Notes: generated by a model from the sequence alone, not told the origin. A DNA stretch of 64,000 nucleotides from Cupriavidus pinatubonensis (GCF_019602855.1 NZ_CP080767.1:1-64000), one strand, 5' to 3'; counted from the first letter of the stretch, positions 50,042 to 60,008 are shown. Numbers and translations: made by a program.

Positions 50042-50791
50042 CTACTTCCCGGCCTGAATCTCCCGCCCATTCACAGCCTGCACCGGCCGCGCATTCATGC
50101 TGTACAGCTTCCTGAACGCCGCAAGCTGCTTCTGCGAGATCGACACGGGCGTCTTCATCACGACCCATCGGACATCTTCGCTGCAAGGCGGCGTGGTCAG
50201 GGAGCCGATGAACGTGTAGTTGTCGCGGTTGGCGGGCAGCAGCGCGCCGACGTCGATCGTGCCATCGACCGCATGCTTGGCACCTGCCTTGCCCGGCAGC
50301 GCCGCGAACACCGGTTGCAAGGCGGCATTGGTCTTGCCCGTGCGGAACAGCACGGCGATCACCGCAAGCTTGCCGTCGGCGCTCTTGTGCACGAGGTGCG
50401 CTACCAACGGATAGGACTTGCCGTCGATTCTCTCTTCGCTCGGCGTGTGGAAGTGGAACTGCGCGAGCTTGTACTCGACGCCATCGATGGTGAGCGCGCC
50501 GCCGTTGGCCGGCTCCACCTGGATGGTGTGGCCGTTGTTGATCACTTCGGCGCTGGCCGGCGCATAGGCCAGGCTAACCGGTTGCGCCGTGGTGCCGGTC
50601 ACCTTGCGCGTTTCGATGTTGATCGGCGACTGGCGTTGTCCGGTGCCGCAAACGGCGTAGTCGGATTCAAGGCCGGCCCAGTGGCTTGCGCCGGTCTTGC
50701 CCTGGTAGGTCCAGTGCGGAGCTTCTGCGGCGCTGGCAAGTGTCGTGCAGAACAGTGTGCCCAATGCTGCAAACGCAATGCGTGTCTTCAT
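50042..50791 (-). CDS. Periplasmic alpha-carbonic anhydrase
   Basis: This enzyme interconverts CO2 and bicarbonate in the periplasm. The 249-residue protein has a signal peptide (1-22, ending ASA-AEA). The alpha-class zinc site is intact: FHFHTPSEE (His113, His115) and HLVHKS (His132). RQSPINIE and the substrate-pocket SLTTPPCSEDVRW are present, and Cys48 and the Cys of TPPCSE probably form the conserved disulfide. ATG 50791 is the likely start; the frame stays open far upstream but without any family feature. It is monocistronic. Confidence 0.95.
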   Translation of the reverse strand: MKTRIAFAALGTLFCTTLASAAEAPHWTYQGKTGASHWAGLESDYAVCGTGQRQSPINIETRKVTGTTAQPVSLAYAPASAEVINNGHTIQVEPANGGALTIDGVEYKLAQFHFHTPSEERIDGKSYPLVAHLVHKSADGKLAVIAVLFRTGKTNAALQPVFAALPGKAGAKHAVDGTIDVGALLPANRDNYTFIGSLTTPPCSEDVRWVVMKTPVSISQKQLAAFRKLYSMNARPVQAVNGREIQAGK

Positions 50792-51059
50792 CTTGATTGT
50801 CACCGTTGTGGTTATGCGGGATAGGCGAAGGCCGCGCGATTGGCGGGCCGTTCCCATGGCTCCGAAACGCTGCCGGAAGACTGCAGTTGACCGGCAGACT
50901 GCATCAAACCGTCTCATTGGACTGCGCAAGTGTAGCGGGCGATATGGGCGTGCCTTGCAGTGACCATGACGCTGATATGAATGAGGTGCCACAAACAAAA
51001 ACGGGCGGCCTCGCTGGGCCGCCCGGGCGCACGATGCGCACCCAAGTACCACGAAAGAA

Positions 51060-51395
51060 TCAGCTGCCGCGATACGTGCCGAAGCTCCACGGCGAGCACA
51101 GCAGCGGCACATGGTAGTGCTGTGCCGCATCGGCGATGGTGAAGCGCACGGGCACGATGTCCGCGAACACATCGGGTGTTTTGAAGTAGTCCGCGACCCA
51201 GAAGCGCAGTTCGAAGTCGCCGGTGCGCGCCTGCGTGGCGGGCAACATCGGCGTATCGGTGCGTCCGTCGCTGTTGGTGCGCGCGCGGGCGATGAGCTTC
51301 GGGGGTTGCGTGCCCATGTCGAACAGTTCGATCTGCATGCCCGAAACGGGCTTGCCGAGCGATACGTCGAGTACGTGGGTGCTGATGCCTGCCAT
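51060..51395 (-). CDS. 5-hydroxyisourate hydrolase (transthyretin-like)
   Basis: This enzyme converts 5-hydroxyisourate to OHCU, the second step of urate degradation. From ATG 51395 the protein has 111 residues, the family length. All active-site elements are present: STHVLD near the N-terminus (His), ARTNSDGRTD (Arg), AQHYHVPLL (His) and the C-terminal YRGS tetrapeptide. No signal peptide, so cytoplasmic. It follows a Tat-exported paralogue on the same strand after 31 bp and belongs with the MFS transporter upstream and OHCU decarboxylase at 54784. Confidence 0.94.
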   Translation of the reverse strand: MAGISTHVLDVSLGKPVSGMQIELFDMGTQPPKLIARARTNSDGRTDTPMLPATQARTGDFELRFWVADYFKTPDVFADIVPVRFTIADAAQHYHVPLLCSPWSFGTYRGS

Positions 51396-51426
51396 GATCG
51401 GTCTCCTTGTCAGCAAGCCGGCGGCA

Positions 51427-51933
51427 TCAGCTGCCGCGGTAGTAGTTGTAGCTCCACGGCCCGAACAGCACGGGCAGGTGGATGCGCTGGCTGGCGTCGG
51501 TCACGCGGAACCGCAGCGGGATCTTCGACAGGAACAGCGGCTGCGGCAGATTGGCCTTGCGCGCGGCGAAGTACTCATCGACGTGCAGCAGCAATTCGTA
51601 GGTGCCGGTGCGATAGGCGTCGCCAATCAGCAGCGGCGGTTCGCTGCGGCCATTGGCAGCGAGCGTGACGGTCTGCATGTGGCGTGGCTGGCCGTTCTCG
51701 ATGCGATGCATATCCACCCGCATGCCGGCGGCAGGGGTGCCGTGCCAGGTGTCGAGCGCATGCATGGTCAGGCGCGGGCTCAGGCCGCCTTGCTGCACAG
51801 GGCCTGTGGTCTGGTTGGGCGCGGTCTCTGCCAGCGCGCTGCCGGCGAGCAGGGCGCCACCACCCAGCGTGAGCGATTGCAATGCGAAGCGGCGGCGGCT
51901 GGCGTCGAAATCCGGATCTTGGTCGTTGCGCAT
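51427..51933 (-). CDS. Tat-exported HIU hydrolase-like protein
   Basis: This second transthyretin-like protein has 168 residues, with a twin-arginine signal peptide (ASRRRFALQSLTLGGGALLA, cleavage near SALAETA). The mature domain keeps the catalytic pattern: LTMHALDTWHG, AANGRSE, RIHLPVLFGPWSYNYYRGS. It should therefore hydrolyse 5-hydroxyisourate, or a similar compound, in the periplasm. It starts one base before the MFS stop (minus strand) and ends 31 bp before the cytoplasmic paralogue, so all three are one transcript. A periplasmic copy suggests urate oxidation outside the cytoplasm or a distinct substrate. Confidence 0.88.
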   Translation of the reverse strand: MRNDQDPDFDASRRRFALQSLTLGGGALLAGSALAETAPNQTTGPVQQGGLSPRLTMHALDTWHGTPAAGMRVDMHRIENGQPRHMQTVTLAANGRSEPPLLIGDAYRTGTYELLLHVDEYFAARKANLPQPLFLSKIPLRFRVTDASQRIHLPVLFGPWSYNYYRGS

Positions 51934-51934
51934 A

Positions 51935-53275
51935 TCAGGCCTCGCGCTTGTTGCGGAGTTGGCGGATGCCGACCACGACCAGCACCGCAGCCAGGATTTC
52001 GATGACGGCCACCAGGTACAGGCCGGTGTTGACCTTGCCGGTCGATGTCTTGATCAGCCCCATCACGTACGGCGCACCGAAGCCGGCGAGGTTGGAGACC
52101 GAGTTGATGAGCGCCACGCCTACCGCCGCGGCGCTGCCCGCCAGGTACCGGTTGGGCAACTGCCAGAACACGGGGATCGCGCTCATGGTGCCGACCAGTG
52201 CAGCGGTCATGGCGAGCAGGGCGATCACGGGCGACAGCGCATTCATGCCAAGCAGCACGGCAAGCAAGGCCATCGTTACGCCGCCGGTCAGCGCCGCGCC
52301 GCTGAAATGCCAGCGCACTTCATTGCGGCGGTCCGAGTGCGCACCGTTGGCGATCATGCCGATAGCGCCGCACAGGTAGGCCACTGCTGCGATCCAGCCA
52401 ACGGCCATCGGCGTGGTGAAGCCGACGTCCTTGATGATGGTCGGGATCCAGAACGTCAGCGTGGAATTCGCGCACAGCAGGCAGAAGTAGATCGCGATCA
52501 GCAGCCACACCTTGGGGTTGGTGAAGACGCTGCGCCAGTCGTGGCCGCGCTCGCCCATGGCGGCGTTGTCGCGCTTGAGCGCGTCGTGCACCACGCGCTT
52601 CTCGCCGTCGGTCAGCCATTGCGCTTGCTCCGGCTTGTCGGTCATGTAGAACCATGCGAACACGCCGGCCAGCACGGACGGCACGCCTTCGATGACGAAC
52701 AGCCACTGCCAGCCGTGCATGCCATGCACGCCGCTCATCGACGTCATGATCCAGCCGGCCAGCGGGCCGCCGAGCACGCCGGCGATGGCGGACGCCGACA
52801 TGAACGTGCCGAACGCCCGGGCGCGCCGCTCTGACGGGTACCAGTACGTCAGGTACAGGATCACGCCCGGATAAAAGCCCGCTTCGAACGCGCCGAGCAG
52901 GAAGCGCAGGATGTAGAACTGCGTGGGGGTGGTGACGAAGGTCTGCAGCATGCAGATCACGCCCCAGCAGATGGTGATGCGCATGATGGTCTTCTTCGCG
53001 CCGATCTTCTGCAGCAGCACGTTCGACGGCACTTCGAACAGGAAGTAGCCGATGAAGAAGATGCCGGCGCCGAGCCCGTACACCGCCTCGCTGAACTGCA
53101 GCGCATCGAGCATCTGCAGCTTGGCAAAGCCAATGTTCACGCGGTCCAGCCAGGCCAGCACCCACAGCACGCCCAGGAAGGGCAGCAGGCGCCAGGACAC
53201 CTTGCGGTAGACGCTCGCTTCCGCGTCGTCCGCCGCGCCGGCGAAGATCGGCACGCCTTGTTTCGTGATAGACAT
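51935..53275 (-). CDS. MFS transporter (ACS family)
   Basis: This 446-residue transporter has 12 predicted helices. The ACS/D-galactonate-type start (VLAWLDRVNIGFAKLQM) is followed by the loop 2-3 signature and YWYPSERRARAFG. From ATG 53275 it is the first gene of an operon with the two HIU hydrolases, so urate, allantoin or a related purine product is the likely substrate. This is inferred from context, not from sequence. A divergent LysR regulator lies 404 bp away. Confidence 0.9.
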   Translation of the reverse strand: MSITKQGVPIFAGAADDAEASVYRKVSWRLLPFLGVLWVLAWLDRVNIGFAKLQMLDALQFSEAVYGLGAGIFFIGYFLFEVPSNVLLQKIGAKKTIMRITICWGVICMLQTFVTTPTQFYILRFLLGAFEAGFYPGVILYLTYWYPSERRARAFGTFMSASAIAGVLGGPLAGWIMTSMSGVHGMHGWQWLFVIEGVPSVLAGVFAWFYMTDKPEQAQWLTDGEKRVVHDALKRDNAAMGERGHDWRSVFTNPKVWLLIAIYFCLLCANSTLTFWIPTIIKDVGFTTPMAVGWIAAVAYLCGAIGMIANGAHSDRRNEVRWHFSGAALTGGVTMALLAVLLGMNALSPVIALLAMTAALVGTMSAIPVFWQLPNRYLAGSAAAVGVALINSVSNLAGFGAPYVMGLIKTSTGKVNTGLYLVAVIEILAAVLVVVGIRQLRNKREA

Positions 53276-53679
53276 GGTGTCTCCTGTCTTGTCGGTTTGC
53301 ATCGTGCGGCCGGGGCCCCGAAGGTGGTCCGGCGGCCGCCGTCCGTTTGGTTGGAAGCAAGTATAGGAACGGCCAGACAAGGCGGAACGGGAGTGCTGGT
53401 ATAGGCTCTATAGCAGCCTCGATATGGGGCGGAAAGCCTTATGGGACGCGGGTTTGCGGGCGTTCGAGAAGCCCGGTTTCAGACCTATGGATTACCCTAG
53501 CCCGCCGGTTTCTGAACTGTTAAGCGGACAGCGAATTCACTGGCCCGCCACGGTATGCGGGTTCGACCGCGTTGCCCTGCGGTGCGCGACACGCTACAAA
53601 GTCGGCATTGGCGAACACCGTGGCGCGGCAATTGCGTCGCCCGCTGCGCCCGGCCGCCATCCTCGCTCAGGACTTCACC
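53276..53679. promoter_or_regulatory. Divergent MFS/LysR control region
   Basis: This 404-bp gap separates the MFS operon from its LysR regulator. TATAGGCTCTATA (53400-53412) is a T-N11-A LysR-type site with dyad symmetry (TATAG/CTATA). No gene is supported within the region. The LysR gene has AGGA 8 to 11 bases before ATG 53680. Confidence 0.5.
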
Positions 53680-54627
53680 ATGATCCGCGCCGACGACCCC
53701 TTCGACACCTACCTGCTGCGCGTGTTGTGCATCCTGATTGCCGAACAGAGCGTGTCGCGCACGGCCATCCGTCTGAACCAGTCGCAGCCGGCGATCAGCT
53801 CGGCGCTCAAGCGGCTGCGCGCCATCTTCAACGACCCGCTGCTCACGCGCGAGAAGAATGTGATGGTGCCGACCGAGCGCGCATTGCAGCTCGCGCGCAA
53901 CGCACAGGCTGCACTTAGCGCGCTCGACAACCTGCTGGTGTCGGACGACCGCTTCGATCCCGCCACGACCGAACAGAGTTTTACCGTGGCGATGCCGGAC
54001 TACCTGGCGCCGCCGTTCTTCGCGCACGTGGTGCGCGAGTTCCGCCGCGCGGCGCCGCATGCACGGTTGTCGGCCGTACCCTTGAGCGCAACGTTCGACT
54101 ATGAACAGGCCTTGTCGGAAGGCGCCGCGGATATCGTCATCGGCAACTGGCCCAACCCGCCGGAACACCTGCACCTGTCGGTATTGCTCGAGGACGAAGT
54201 GGTCTGCGTGGTCGCGCCGGACAGCGTGCACAACCAGCCCGGCAAGTTCACGCCGCAGGCTTATCTCGGCGCAGCGCATATCGTGCCCACGCCCTATTCA
54301 CGCGACCAGCGCGGGCTCGTCGATTCGGGACTCAGCACGATGCGCGTGCATCGGGACAACCGCGTGAGTTGCCCGTACTTCAACCTCGCGCCGAGCCTGA
54401 TCCCCGGCACCGACCTGATCCTGACTACGGGCCGCCACTTTGCCAACTATCACGCACAACACGTGCCGCTGGCGGTGCTGAGGCCGCCGATCGAATTCCC
54501 CTTCATGCGCTTCTATCAGCTCTGGCATCCGTCGCGCCACCGCTCGGCTGCGCATATGTGGCTGCGGGGCATGCTGACGGCAGCCTCGCAGGAATTGCGG
54601 GATCTGCGCGACATGCAGCGAACGTAG
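53680..54627 (+). CDS. LysR family regulator of the ureide cluster
   Basis: The 315-residue protein has an N-terminal winged helix-turn-helix (about 8-65, RTAIRLNQSQPAISSALKRL) and a C-terminal effector-binding domain (about 95-300). It is transcribed away from the MFS-HIU hydrolase operon and toward uraD, and likely controls both. A LysR-type dyad lies in the divergent gap and a perfect 8-bp palindrome upstream of uraD. The inducer is probably urate or a degradation product (inferred). Confidence 0.92.
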   Translation: MIRADDPFDTYLLRVLCILIAEQSVSRTAIRLNQSQPAISSALKRLRAIFNDPLLTREKNVMVPTERALQLARNAQAALSALDNLLVSDDRFDPATTEQSFTVAMPDYLAPPFFAHVVREFRRAAPHARLSAVPLSATFDYEQALSEGAADIVIGNWPNPPEHLHLSVLLEDEVVCVVAPDSVHNQPGKFTPQAYLGAAHIVPTPYSRDQRGLVDSGLSTMRVHRDNRVSCPYFNLAPSLIPGTDLILTTGRHFANYHAQHVPLAVLRPPIEFPFMRFYQLWHPSRHRSAAHMWLRGMLTAASQELRDLRDMQRT

Positions 54628-54659
54628 CGCGTGCGGCAATATCGGATTCTGTTATGCGA

Positions 54660-54667
54660 CCTATAGG
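54660..54667. promoter_or_regulatory. CCTATAGG palindrome upstream of uraD
   Basis: This perfect 8-bp palindrome, 117 bp before the uraD start, shares the CTATAG core with the dyad at 53400-53412. It could be a second binding site for the LysR regulator. Short motif; moderate to low confidence. Confidence 0.35.
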
Positions 54668-54783
54668 GCAGCGGGCCTCGCCGCTGCCGTGGGTGCTTCC
54701 TATACTCGGCCCGTATTCGACGTTCACAACGTCCACAACGTCCACGCCTTGCCAACGCGGCGGGCCTTACGGGAGAGCAGTCC

Positions 54784-55311
54784 ATGTCACAGTCAATCGA
54801 TCTCGCGCCGGTCAACGCGCTGGACCAGGCGGGCTTTGCGCGCGTGTTCGGCAGCGTGTTCGAACACTTTCCGCAGGCCGCGGCAGGGGCCTGGTCGCAG
54901 CGCCCGTTTGCATCGGTGGCGGCGCTGCATGAGGCGATGATGGACGTGGTACGCAATCTCGACGACAAGGGCCAGCGCGATTTCCTGAACCTGCACCCGT
55001 TGCTGTCCGGCGCCAACATCCGCGCAGGCACGATGACGGCGGATTCGAACGCGGAGCAGAAGAGCGCTGGATTGGACGCGATGACGACGCAGCAGGAAGA
55101 CACGCTCGATCGCATGAACACCGCGTACCTCGCGCGCCATGGTTTCCCATTCATCATCTGCGTGCGGCATTACACGCGTGAAGGGATTTTTGCGCAGCTG
55201 GAGCGCCGCGTCGATCGCAGCACACCGGTGGAGCTTGAAGAGGCGCTGGCGCAGATCGCGGCGATTACGCGCGGGCGCCTCAACGCCCGGCTCAATACAC
55301 TGGCGTCATGA
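54784..55311 (+). CDS. uraD: OHCU decarboxylase
   Basis: This enzyme decarboxylates OHCU to S-allantoin, the third step of urate degradation. The 175-residue protein has the family core ALDQAGFARVFGSVFEHFPQ, the catalytic histidine in NLHPLLSG, DAMTTQQEDTLDRMNTAYLA and FPFIICVRHYTRE. ATG 54784 has GGGAGAG seven bases upstream. Together with the two HIU hydrolases and the transporter it forms a urate cluster from which the urate oxidase step is missing in this window. Confidence 0.94.
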   Translation: MSQSIDLAPVNALDQAGFARVFGSVFEHFPQAAAGAWSQRPFASVAALHEAMMDVVRNLDDKGQRDFLNLHPLLSGANIRAGTMTADSNAEQKSAGLDAMTTQQEDTLDRMNTAYLARHGFPFIICVRHYTREGIFAQLERRVDRSTPVELEEALAQIAAITRGRLNARLNTLAS

Positions 55312-55314
55312 TTC

Positions 55315-55355
55315 CTGGCAGCGTGCCGGCGCAATATTGCGCGGCACGCTGCCAG
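55315..55355. terminator. Long hairpin between convergent genes
   Basis: A 20-bp near-perfect inverted repeat (CTGGCAGCGTGCC arms closed through GGCGCAAT/ATTGCGC, one bulged G) starts 4 bp after the uraD stop and ends 12 bp before the chemoreceptor stop. It has no T run on either side, but its place between convergent genes suggests a bidirectional transcription barrier. Confidence 0.55.
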
Positions 55356-55366
55356 AGCTCGGGAAC

Positions 55367-57166
55367 TCAACCGAGCCTGAACTGCCCCACCGCCCCCGCC
55401 AGGCTTGCCGCCTGCGTTTGCAATGCTGCGGCGGCCGCCGTGGATTGCTCCACCAGCGCCGCGTTCTGCTGCACCATCTCGTCGAGCTGCGTCACTGCCT
55501 TGTTCACTTCGTGAATGCCGCGCGTCTGCTCGATGGCGGCCTGCGTGATTTCGGCGATGATGCTCGTCACCTTCGACACGTTGCTGACGATCTCGTGCAT
55601 GGTTGCGCCGGCACGCTGCACCTGGCTCGAGCCTGTGGTCACGCTACCCACGGTCGTTTCAATCAACGTCTTGATTTCCTTGGCGGCCTGCGCGCTGCGT
55701 TGCGCCAGCGCGCGCACCTCGCCCGCCACCACCGCGAAGCCGCGGCCCTGGTCGCCGGCGCGAGCAGCTTCGACTGCGGCATTGAGCGCGAGGATGTTGG
55801 TCTGGAACGCGATGCCTTCGATCACGTTGATGATGTCCGACACGCGCACCGATGCGCTTTCGATCTCGCCCATGGTGCTGATGACTTCGCCGATCACCAC
55901 GCCGCCGCTCTCGGCCACGCGTGACGCCGCGCCAACCGATGCATTGGCCTGCTGGGCAGAGTTGGCGGACTGCGATACGGTGGCGGTGATTTCTTCCATC
56001 GACGCGGCAGTTTGCTCGAGGCTGGCCGCGGCGCTTTCGGTGCGGCGCGACAGGTCGATATTGCCGGCTGCGATTTCCTCGGACGCGGCGCGCACCGATT
56101 CGCTGGTGTCGCGGATGTCGCGCATGACGGTGCACAGCTTGTCGGCGAACGTGTTGAACGCCACGGCAATCTGGGCGACTTCATCGCGGCCGTTGGCCGG
56201 CAAGCGCTGCGTGAGGTCGCCGTCGCCGGAGCCGATCGCGCGCATCGCGTCGCGGATCTGCGACAGGCGGCGGAACGACACGGCCGTCACGGCGCCGGTG
56301 ACGGCTGCGGCCACGCACGCAATCACGAGCAGCGCGACGATCGAGGCGATCAGCGTCGAACGCATGCCGGCGGTGGCTTCCGACTTGTCGAGGGCGACGA
56401 TCACCATCCAGTCCGAGTTCGGGACATCGCGTGCGCGCAGCAGCTTGGCGGTCCCGGCCACTTCCACCTCGAGCGGCTCCGCCGCGCCGGGCAGCGATGC
56501 GAGCTTGTCCGCGCCGAGCGCGGGCACGAGTTCCGACACCGGCTTGAGCGTGAGCTTGTCGTCGGGGTGCGCGACGATCAGTCCGTTCTTCGACACCAGC
56601 ATGCCGAAGCTGGCCGGCGTCGGGTGGATGGCCTTGACGTTGGCGATCACGGTGTCCATGGCCACGTCGCCTGAGACAACGCCTTTCACGCCACCATCAC
56701 GCACGATGGGCGCTGCGAAGGCGACCACCAGCTTGCCGCTGCCGGCATCGACATAGGGCGGCGTCACCACCGGCTTGCCTGCGCCCACGGCCTGCTTGTA
56801 CCAGGGGCGGCCGGTCGGGTCATAGCCGGGCGGGATGCCAGTCGGGTTAGAGAACTTGGCGGTCTTGTCCGCGTAGCCGACGTAGACGTTGGTAAAGCCG
56901 CCGGCATCGGCAATCTGCTTGAGCGCAGCGTCGGGTTCGGGCTGCAGCACGGCGTCCTGCAGCGAGTTGATCATCTGGCTGTGCGATGCGACCCAGTCGT
57001 TGATGGCAGCGGCATGGCCGTTCTGCACGGCGGTCAGGCTGCTGTCGATGGCTTCCTGGTTGTAGCGGCGTGTGACCAGGTGGCTGAGCGCCGCGTTGAG
57101 AGCCAGGGCGACGACGACAATGGCCACGCAAAGGGCCATGATCCGGGCGCGGATGGTTGAGAACAT
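55367..57166 (-). CDS. Methyl-accepting chemotaxis protein (dCache)
   Basis: The 599-residue transmembrane chemoreceptor starts at ATG 57166, which has GAAGGAA upstream. TM1 is at about 9-30; a periplasmic dCache sensor (about 35-270) includes [20 protein letters not shown] and [22 protein letters not shown]2 is at about 278-300, followed by HAMP. The signalling domain hairpin carries the conserved [20 protein letters not shown] and [16 protein letters not shown]. No C-terminal CheR-binding pentapeptide is present (it ends QFRLG). dCache receptors of this type often bind amino acids or other small molecules; the ligand is unknown. Confidence 0.94.
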   Translation of the reverse strand: MFSTIRARIMALCVAIVVVALALNAALSHLVTRRYNQEAIDSSLTAVQNGHAAAINDWVASHSQMINSLQDAVLQPEPDAALKQIADAGGFTNVYVGYADKTAKFSNPTGIPPGYDPTGRPWYKQAVGAGKPVVTPPYVDAGSGKLVVAFAAPIVRDGGVKGVVSGDVAMDTVIANVKAIHPTPASFGMLVSKNGLIVAHPDDKLTLKPVSELVPALGADKLASLPGAAEPLEVEVAGTAKLLRARDVPNSDWMVIVALDKSEATAGMRSTLIASIVALLVIACVAAAVTGAVTAVSFRRLSQIRDAMRAIGSGDGDLTQRLPANGRDEVAQIAVAFNTFADKLCTVMRDIRDTSESVRAASEEIAAGNIDLSRRTESAAASLEQTAASMEEITATVSQSANSAQQANASVGAASRVAESGGVVIGEVISTMGEIESASVRVSDIINVIEGIAFQTNILALNAAVEAARAGDQGRGFAVVAGEVRALAQRSAQAAKEIKTLIETTVGSVTTGSSQVQRAGATMHEIVSNVSKVTSIIAEITQAAIEQTRGIHEVNKAVTQLDEMVQQNAALVEQSTAAAAALQTQAASLAGAVGQFRLG

Positions 57167-57668
57167 CGGGCAGTTTCCTTCGTAGGGAATTTTTGGGGCG
57201 TCATGTGTGGGATCTCCACTGGGCAGGTAAACGGAGGCCTTCGCGACGACTTGAGCCGACCAATGCCAGTCGTCGCAAAAAAGGCGCGTGACCTCGTTAG
57301 CCGGCCATGACAGGAGCCTCCCTGTTGCTGCGACTGTCCTGAATGTTTCCGTTTGCGAATCGGCACGTTCGGTGCAGCCTCGGCGCCGAGCAACGCCATG
57401 CACGATGACGCGCTGCCGTCTGGCCGTCGTTGCTCTGCGGCGCGATGGCGACTGGAATCGATGCCGAGACAGGGATTGCATCGCCATTGCAAAGCAGCAA
57501 ATCGTGCGCTGCGCCGCCACGCGCAACGCGCTTTTGCGGGGACTGGCTGGATGACGGCTCATGCAAACATGGCCGTGGCGTCGCTGCGGCGAATTACAAA
57601 CGCTTACAGTCGATACGCCATGCGTCACATATTCTGCGGTCATTAACAGCAACAAGCGGAGTGATACC
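57167..57668. other. Intergenic region, chemoreceptor / DUF4382 gene
   Basis: This 502-bp divergent region has no supported gene. Overlapping short frames on both strands have no domain and are Arg-rich. Immediately before the GTG start at 57669 there is a good GGAG. No repeat or terminator stands out. Confidence 0.45.
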
Positions 57669-58886
57669 GTGTCGGCTTCTTCTTATTCTTTTTCTTCCAG
57701 GGCAGTTCGCATCGTGGCGGTGGCCGGGGCATTCGGGCTGGCAGCATGCGGCGGCGGTGGCGATGATTCGGGCAGCGGTAGCAGCGGACAGGGAACGCTC
57801 AAGGTCTCGATGACCGATGCGCCGGCCTGCGGTTTCGACCATGTCTTTGTGACCGTCAACAAGGTGCGCGTGCATACCAGCGCCAACGCCGATCCCGGAG
57901 CTAGCGGCTGGGTCGACATCAATGTGTCGCCCGCCCGCAAGATCGACCTGTTGTCGCTGACCAACGGCGCGCTCTCCGAACTGGGGCAAACTCCGCTGCC
58001 CGCGGGCAATTACCAGCAGGTGCGGCTGGTACTCGATGCCAACACCGGCGGCGGCTCAGGGGCATTGGCCAATTCCGTGGTGCCGACCGGCGGAAGCGAG
58101 AAATCGCTGGATACACCCAGTGCGGTGCAGTCTGGCATCAAGATCAACCGTTCCTTCACCGTCGCCCCCGGCACGCTGACCGACCTCGTGCTCGATTTTG
58201 ACGCCTGCAAGTCTGTCGTGACGCGCGGCAATGGCAGCTATGGCCTGAAGCCGGTGGTGACAGCCATTCCGACCGTGGTCAGCGGCGCCGTGACCGGCGT
58301 GGTGGGTTCGTCGCCGGGCGCGCGCGTGTACGCCGAGCGCAACGGCGTTGTGGTGAAGGCCACGGTGGCGGATGCCAATGGGAACTTCACGCTGTCGCCG
58401 ATCGAGCAGAGCAGCACTGCCGGCGCGGTGGACGTTGTCGTCGTGCCGGGCGCGGCCAACGGCCGTGCGACAGGTATCGTGCGTAGCGTGCCAGTGGTGG
58501 CGGGCGCTAGCACCGCGATTTCGACGTCCGGCACACCGCTGTCGTTGCCGACTTCGTCGTACCGGCGCGTTTCGGGTACCGTGACGCCGGCATCGGCCGA
58601 AGCGACGCTGCGCGCGCTGCAACTGGTCAGCGGCGGTACCTTCGAGATCGCCGCCACCGCTGCCGCGAGCGATACCGGCGCCTACAGCTTCTATGCAGCC
58701 GCGCCGGCGTTGCCGGTAGCCGCGCCGGTGATCGGCACCTACCAGGCGGCCTTGCCGATCCCGCTGCAGCCTGACAACGCGGCGGGCGGCAAGTACAGCG
58801 TGCAGGCCACCAGTTCCGCCGGTGTGGTGCAGACGCAGCCGGTGGATGTGAACAGTGCCGACGTGACCCAGAACTTCGGGTTCTGA
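57669..58886 (+). CDS. DUF4382 lipoprotein
   Basis: The 405-residue lipoprotein starts at GTG 57669, which has GGAG eight bases upstream. The lipobox is LAAC, followed by a [12 protein letters not shown] stretch. A DUF4382 domain (about 40-190) begins [20 protein letters not shown] and includes [12 protein letters not shown]. Carboxypeptidase-regulatory-like beta segments follow. These proteins are surface or periplasmic; function unknown. It is monocistronic with a strong terminator. Confidence 0.86.
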   Translation: MSASSYSFSSRAVRIVAVAGAFGLAACGGGGDDSGSGSSGQGTLKVSMTDAPACGFDHVFVTVNKVRVHTSANADPGASGWVDINVSPARKIDLLSLTNGALSELGQTPLPAGNYQQVRLVLDANTGGGSGALANSVVPTGGSEKSLDTPSAVQSGIKINRSFTVAPGTLTDLVLDFDACKSVVTRGNGSYGLKPVVTAIPTVVSGAVTGVVGSSPGARVYAERNGVVVKATVADANGNFTLSPIEQSSTAGAVDVVVVPGAANGRATGIVRSVPVVAGASTAISTSGTPLSLPTSSYRRVSGTVTPASAEATLRALQLVSGGTFEIAATAAASDTGAYSFYAAAPALPVAAPVIGTYQAALPIPLQPDNAAGGKYSVQATSSAGVVQTQPVDVNSADVTQNFGF

Positions 58887-58910
58887 CCCAGGCAGCGCCG
58901 GGCCCGATAA

Positions 58911-58949
58911 GCCGGAAGCAGGTGTAAGCCTGCTTCCGGCATTTTTTTT
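58911..58949 (+). terminator. Strong intrinsic terminator
   Basis: GCCGGAAGCAGG (58911-58922) and CCTGCTTCCGGC (58929-58940) make a perfect 12-bp stem with a six-base loop, followed by A and eight T. It ends the DUF4382 gene transcript. Confidence 0.95.
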
Positions 58950-59036
58950 CGGCCGGGTGCGCACGCCCTGCTTGTCATTCGCCCTGGCCGCGGTTTCCCG
59001 CTAGACTTTGAATCTCGCGTCCCGGGAGATCGCGCC

Positions 59037-59966
59037 ATGTCAGCACATACCGCGGTGAAGTCCACTGCCGCGCCAGCTTCGCAGCGCAAGACCGGTTCGC
59101 CGGGAACAGCCGGACCGCTGATACGCGTCGGCATCGGCGGATGGACCTACACGCCGTGGCGCGACAATTTCTATCCGGCCGGGCTCGCGCAGACGCGCGA
59201 ACTCGAATATGCGAGCCGCCACCTGACGGCCATCGAGATCAACAGCACCTATCACGGCACGCAGAAGCGCACGTCGTTCGCCAAGTGGCGAGACGAGACG
59301 CCCAATGACTTCGTGTTCTCGGTGAAGGCCTCGCGCTTTGCCACCAACCGCCGTGTGCTGGCGGAATCGGGCGAGTCGATTTCGCGCTTTATCGACAGTG
59401 GCATTGCGGAACTGGGCCCGAAGCTCGGGCCGCTGGTCTGGCAGTTCGCACCGACCAAGCAGTTCGATGCCGAAGACTTCGAAGCCTTCCTGCAGTTGCT
59501 GCCCGATTCGGTGGAGGGCGTGACACTGCGTCACGCGCTGGAGGTCCGGCATGACAGTTTCCTGTCGCCGGACTACCTGAAGCTGGCGCGCAAGTACAAG
59601 GCCGCGACGGTCTACACCGACTCGCCCAAGTTTCCATCGATGGCTGACCTGAGCAGCGACTTTGTCTACGCGCGCCTGATGGACAGCAGCGAAAAGCTGA
59701 CGACCGGCTACGGGCCAAAGGCGCTGGACACGTGGGCCGAGCATGCGCGCACGTGGGCCGCGGGCAAGGCGCCGGCAAATCTGGAGCAGTTGGAGGACAA
59801 GCAGCCGGCTGCGAAGCGGCGCGAAGTCTTTATCTTCTTCATCAACGGCGCCAAGGAGCGCGCCCCGGCGGCCGCGCAGGCATTGCTGTCGCGCCTTGGC
59901 TGGGAACCCCAGGAACAGGTACCGGCGAAGGTGTCGGCGAAGGTTCCGGCAAAGAAGCGTGCCTGA
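59037..59966 (+). CDS. DUF72 family protein (YecE-like)
   Basis: The 309-residue protein has a TIM-barrel-like DUF72 fold: RVGIGGWTYTPWRDNFYP, AIEINSTYHGTQKRTSFAKW, FVFSVKASRFATNRR and LGPLVWQFAPTKQFD. Biochemical role not established. ATG 59037 follows GGGAG. A Lys/Val-rich tail (PAKVSAKVPAKKRA) is likely disordered. It is read in the same direction as dbpA, 42 bp upstream of it. Confidence 0.9.
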   Translation: MSAHTAVKSTAAPASQRKTGSPGTAGPLIRVGIGGWTYTPWRDNFYPAGLAQTRELEYASRHLTAIEINSTYHGTQKRTSFAKWRDETPNDFVFSVKASRFATNRRVLAESGESISRFIDSGIAELGPKLGPLVWQFAPTKQFDAEDFEAFLQLLPDSVEGVTLRHALEVRHDSFLSPDYLKLARKYKAATVYTDSPKFPSMADLSSDFVYARLMDSSEKLTTGYGPKALDTWAEHARTWAAGKAPANLEQLEDKQPAAKRREVFIFFINGAKERAPAAAQALLSRLGWEPQEQVPAKVSAKVPAKKRA

Positions 59967-60008
59967 TATTCCGGCCGGCCCATTGACCCCTCGTTGCTAC
60001 AATCCGGC

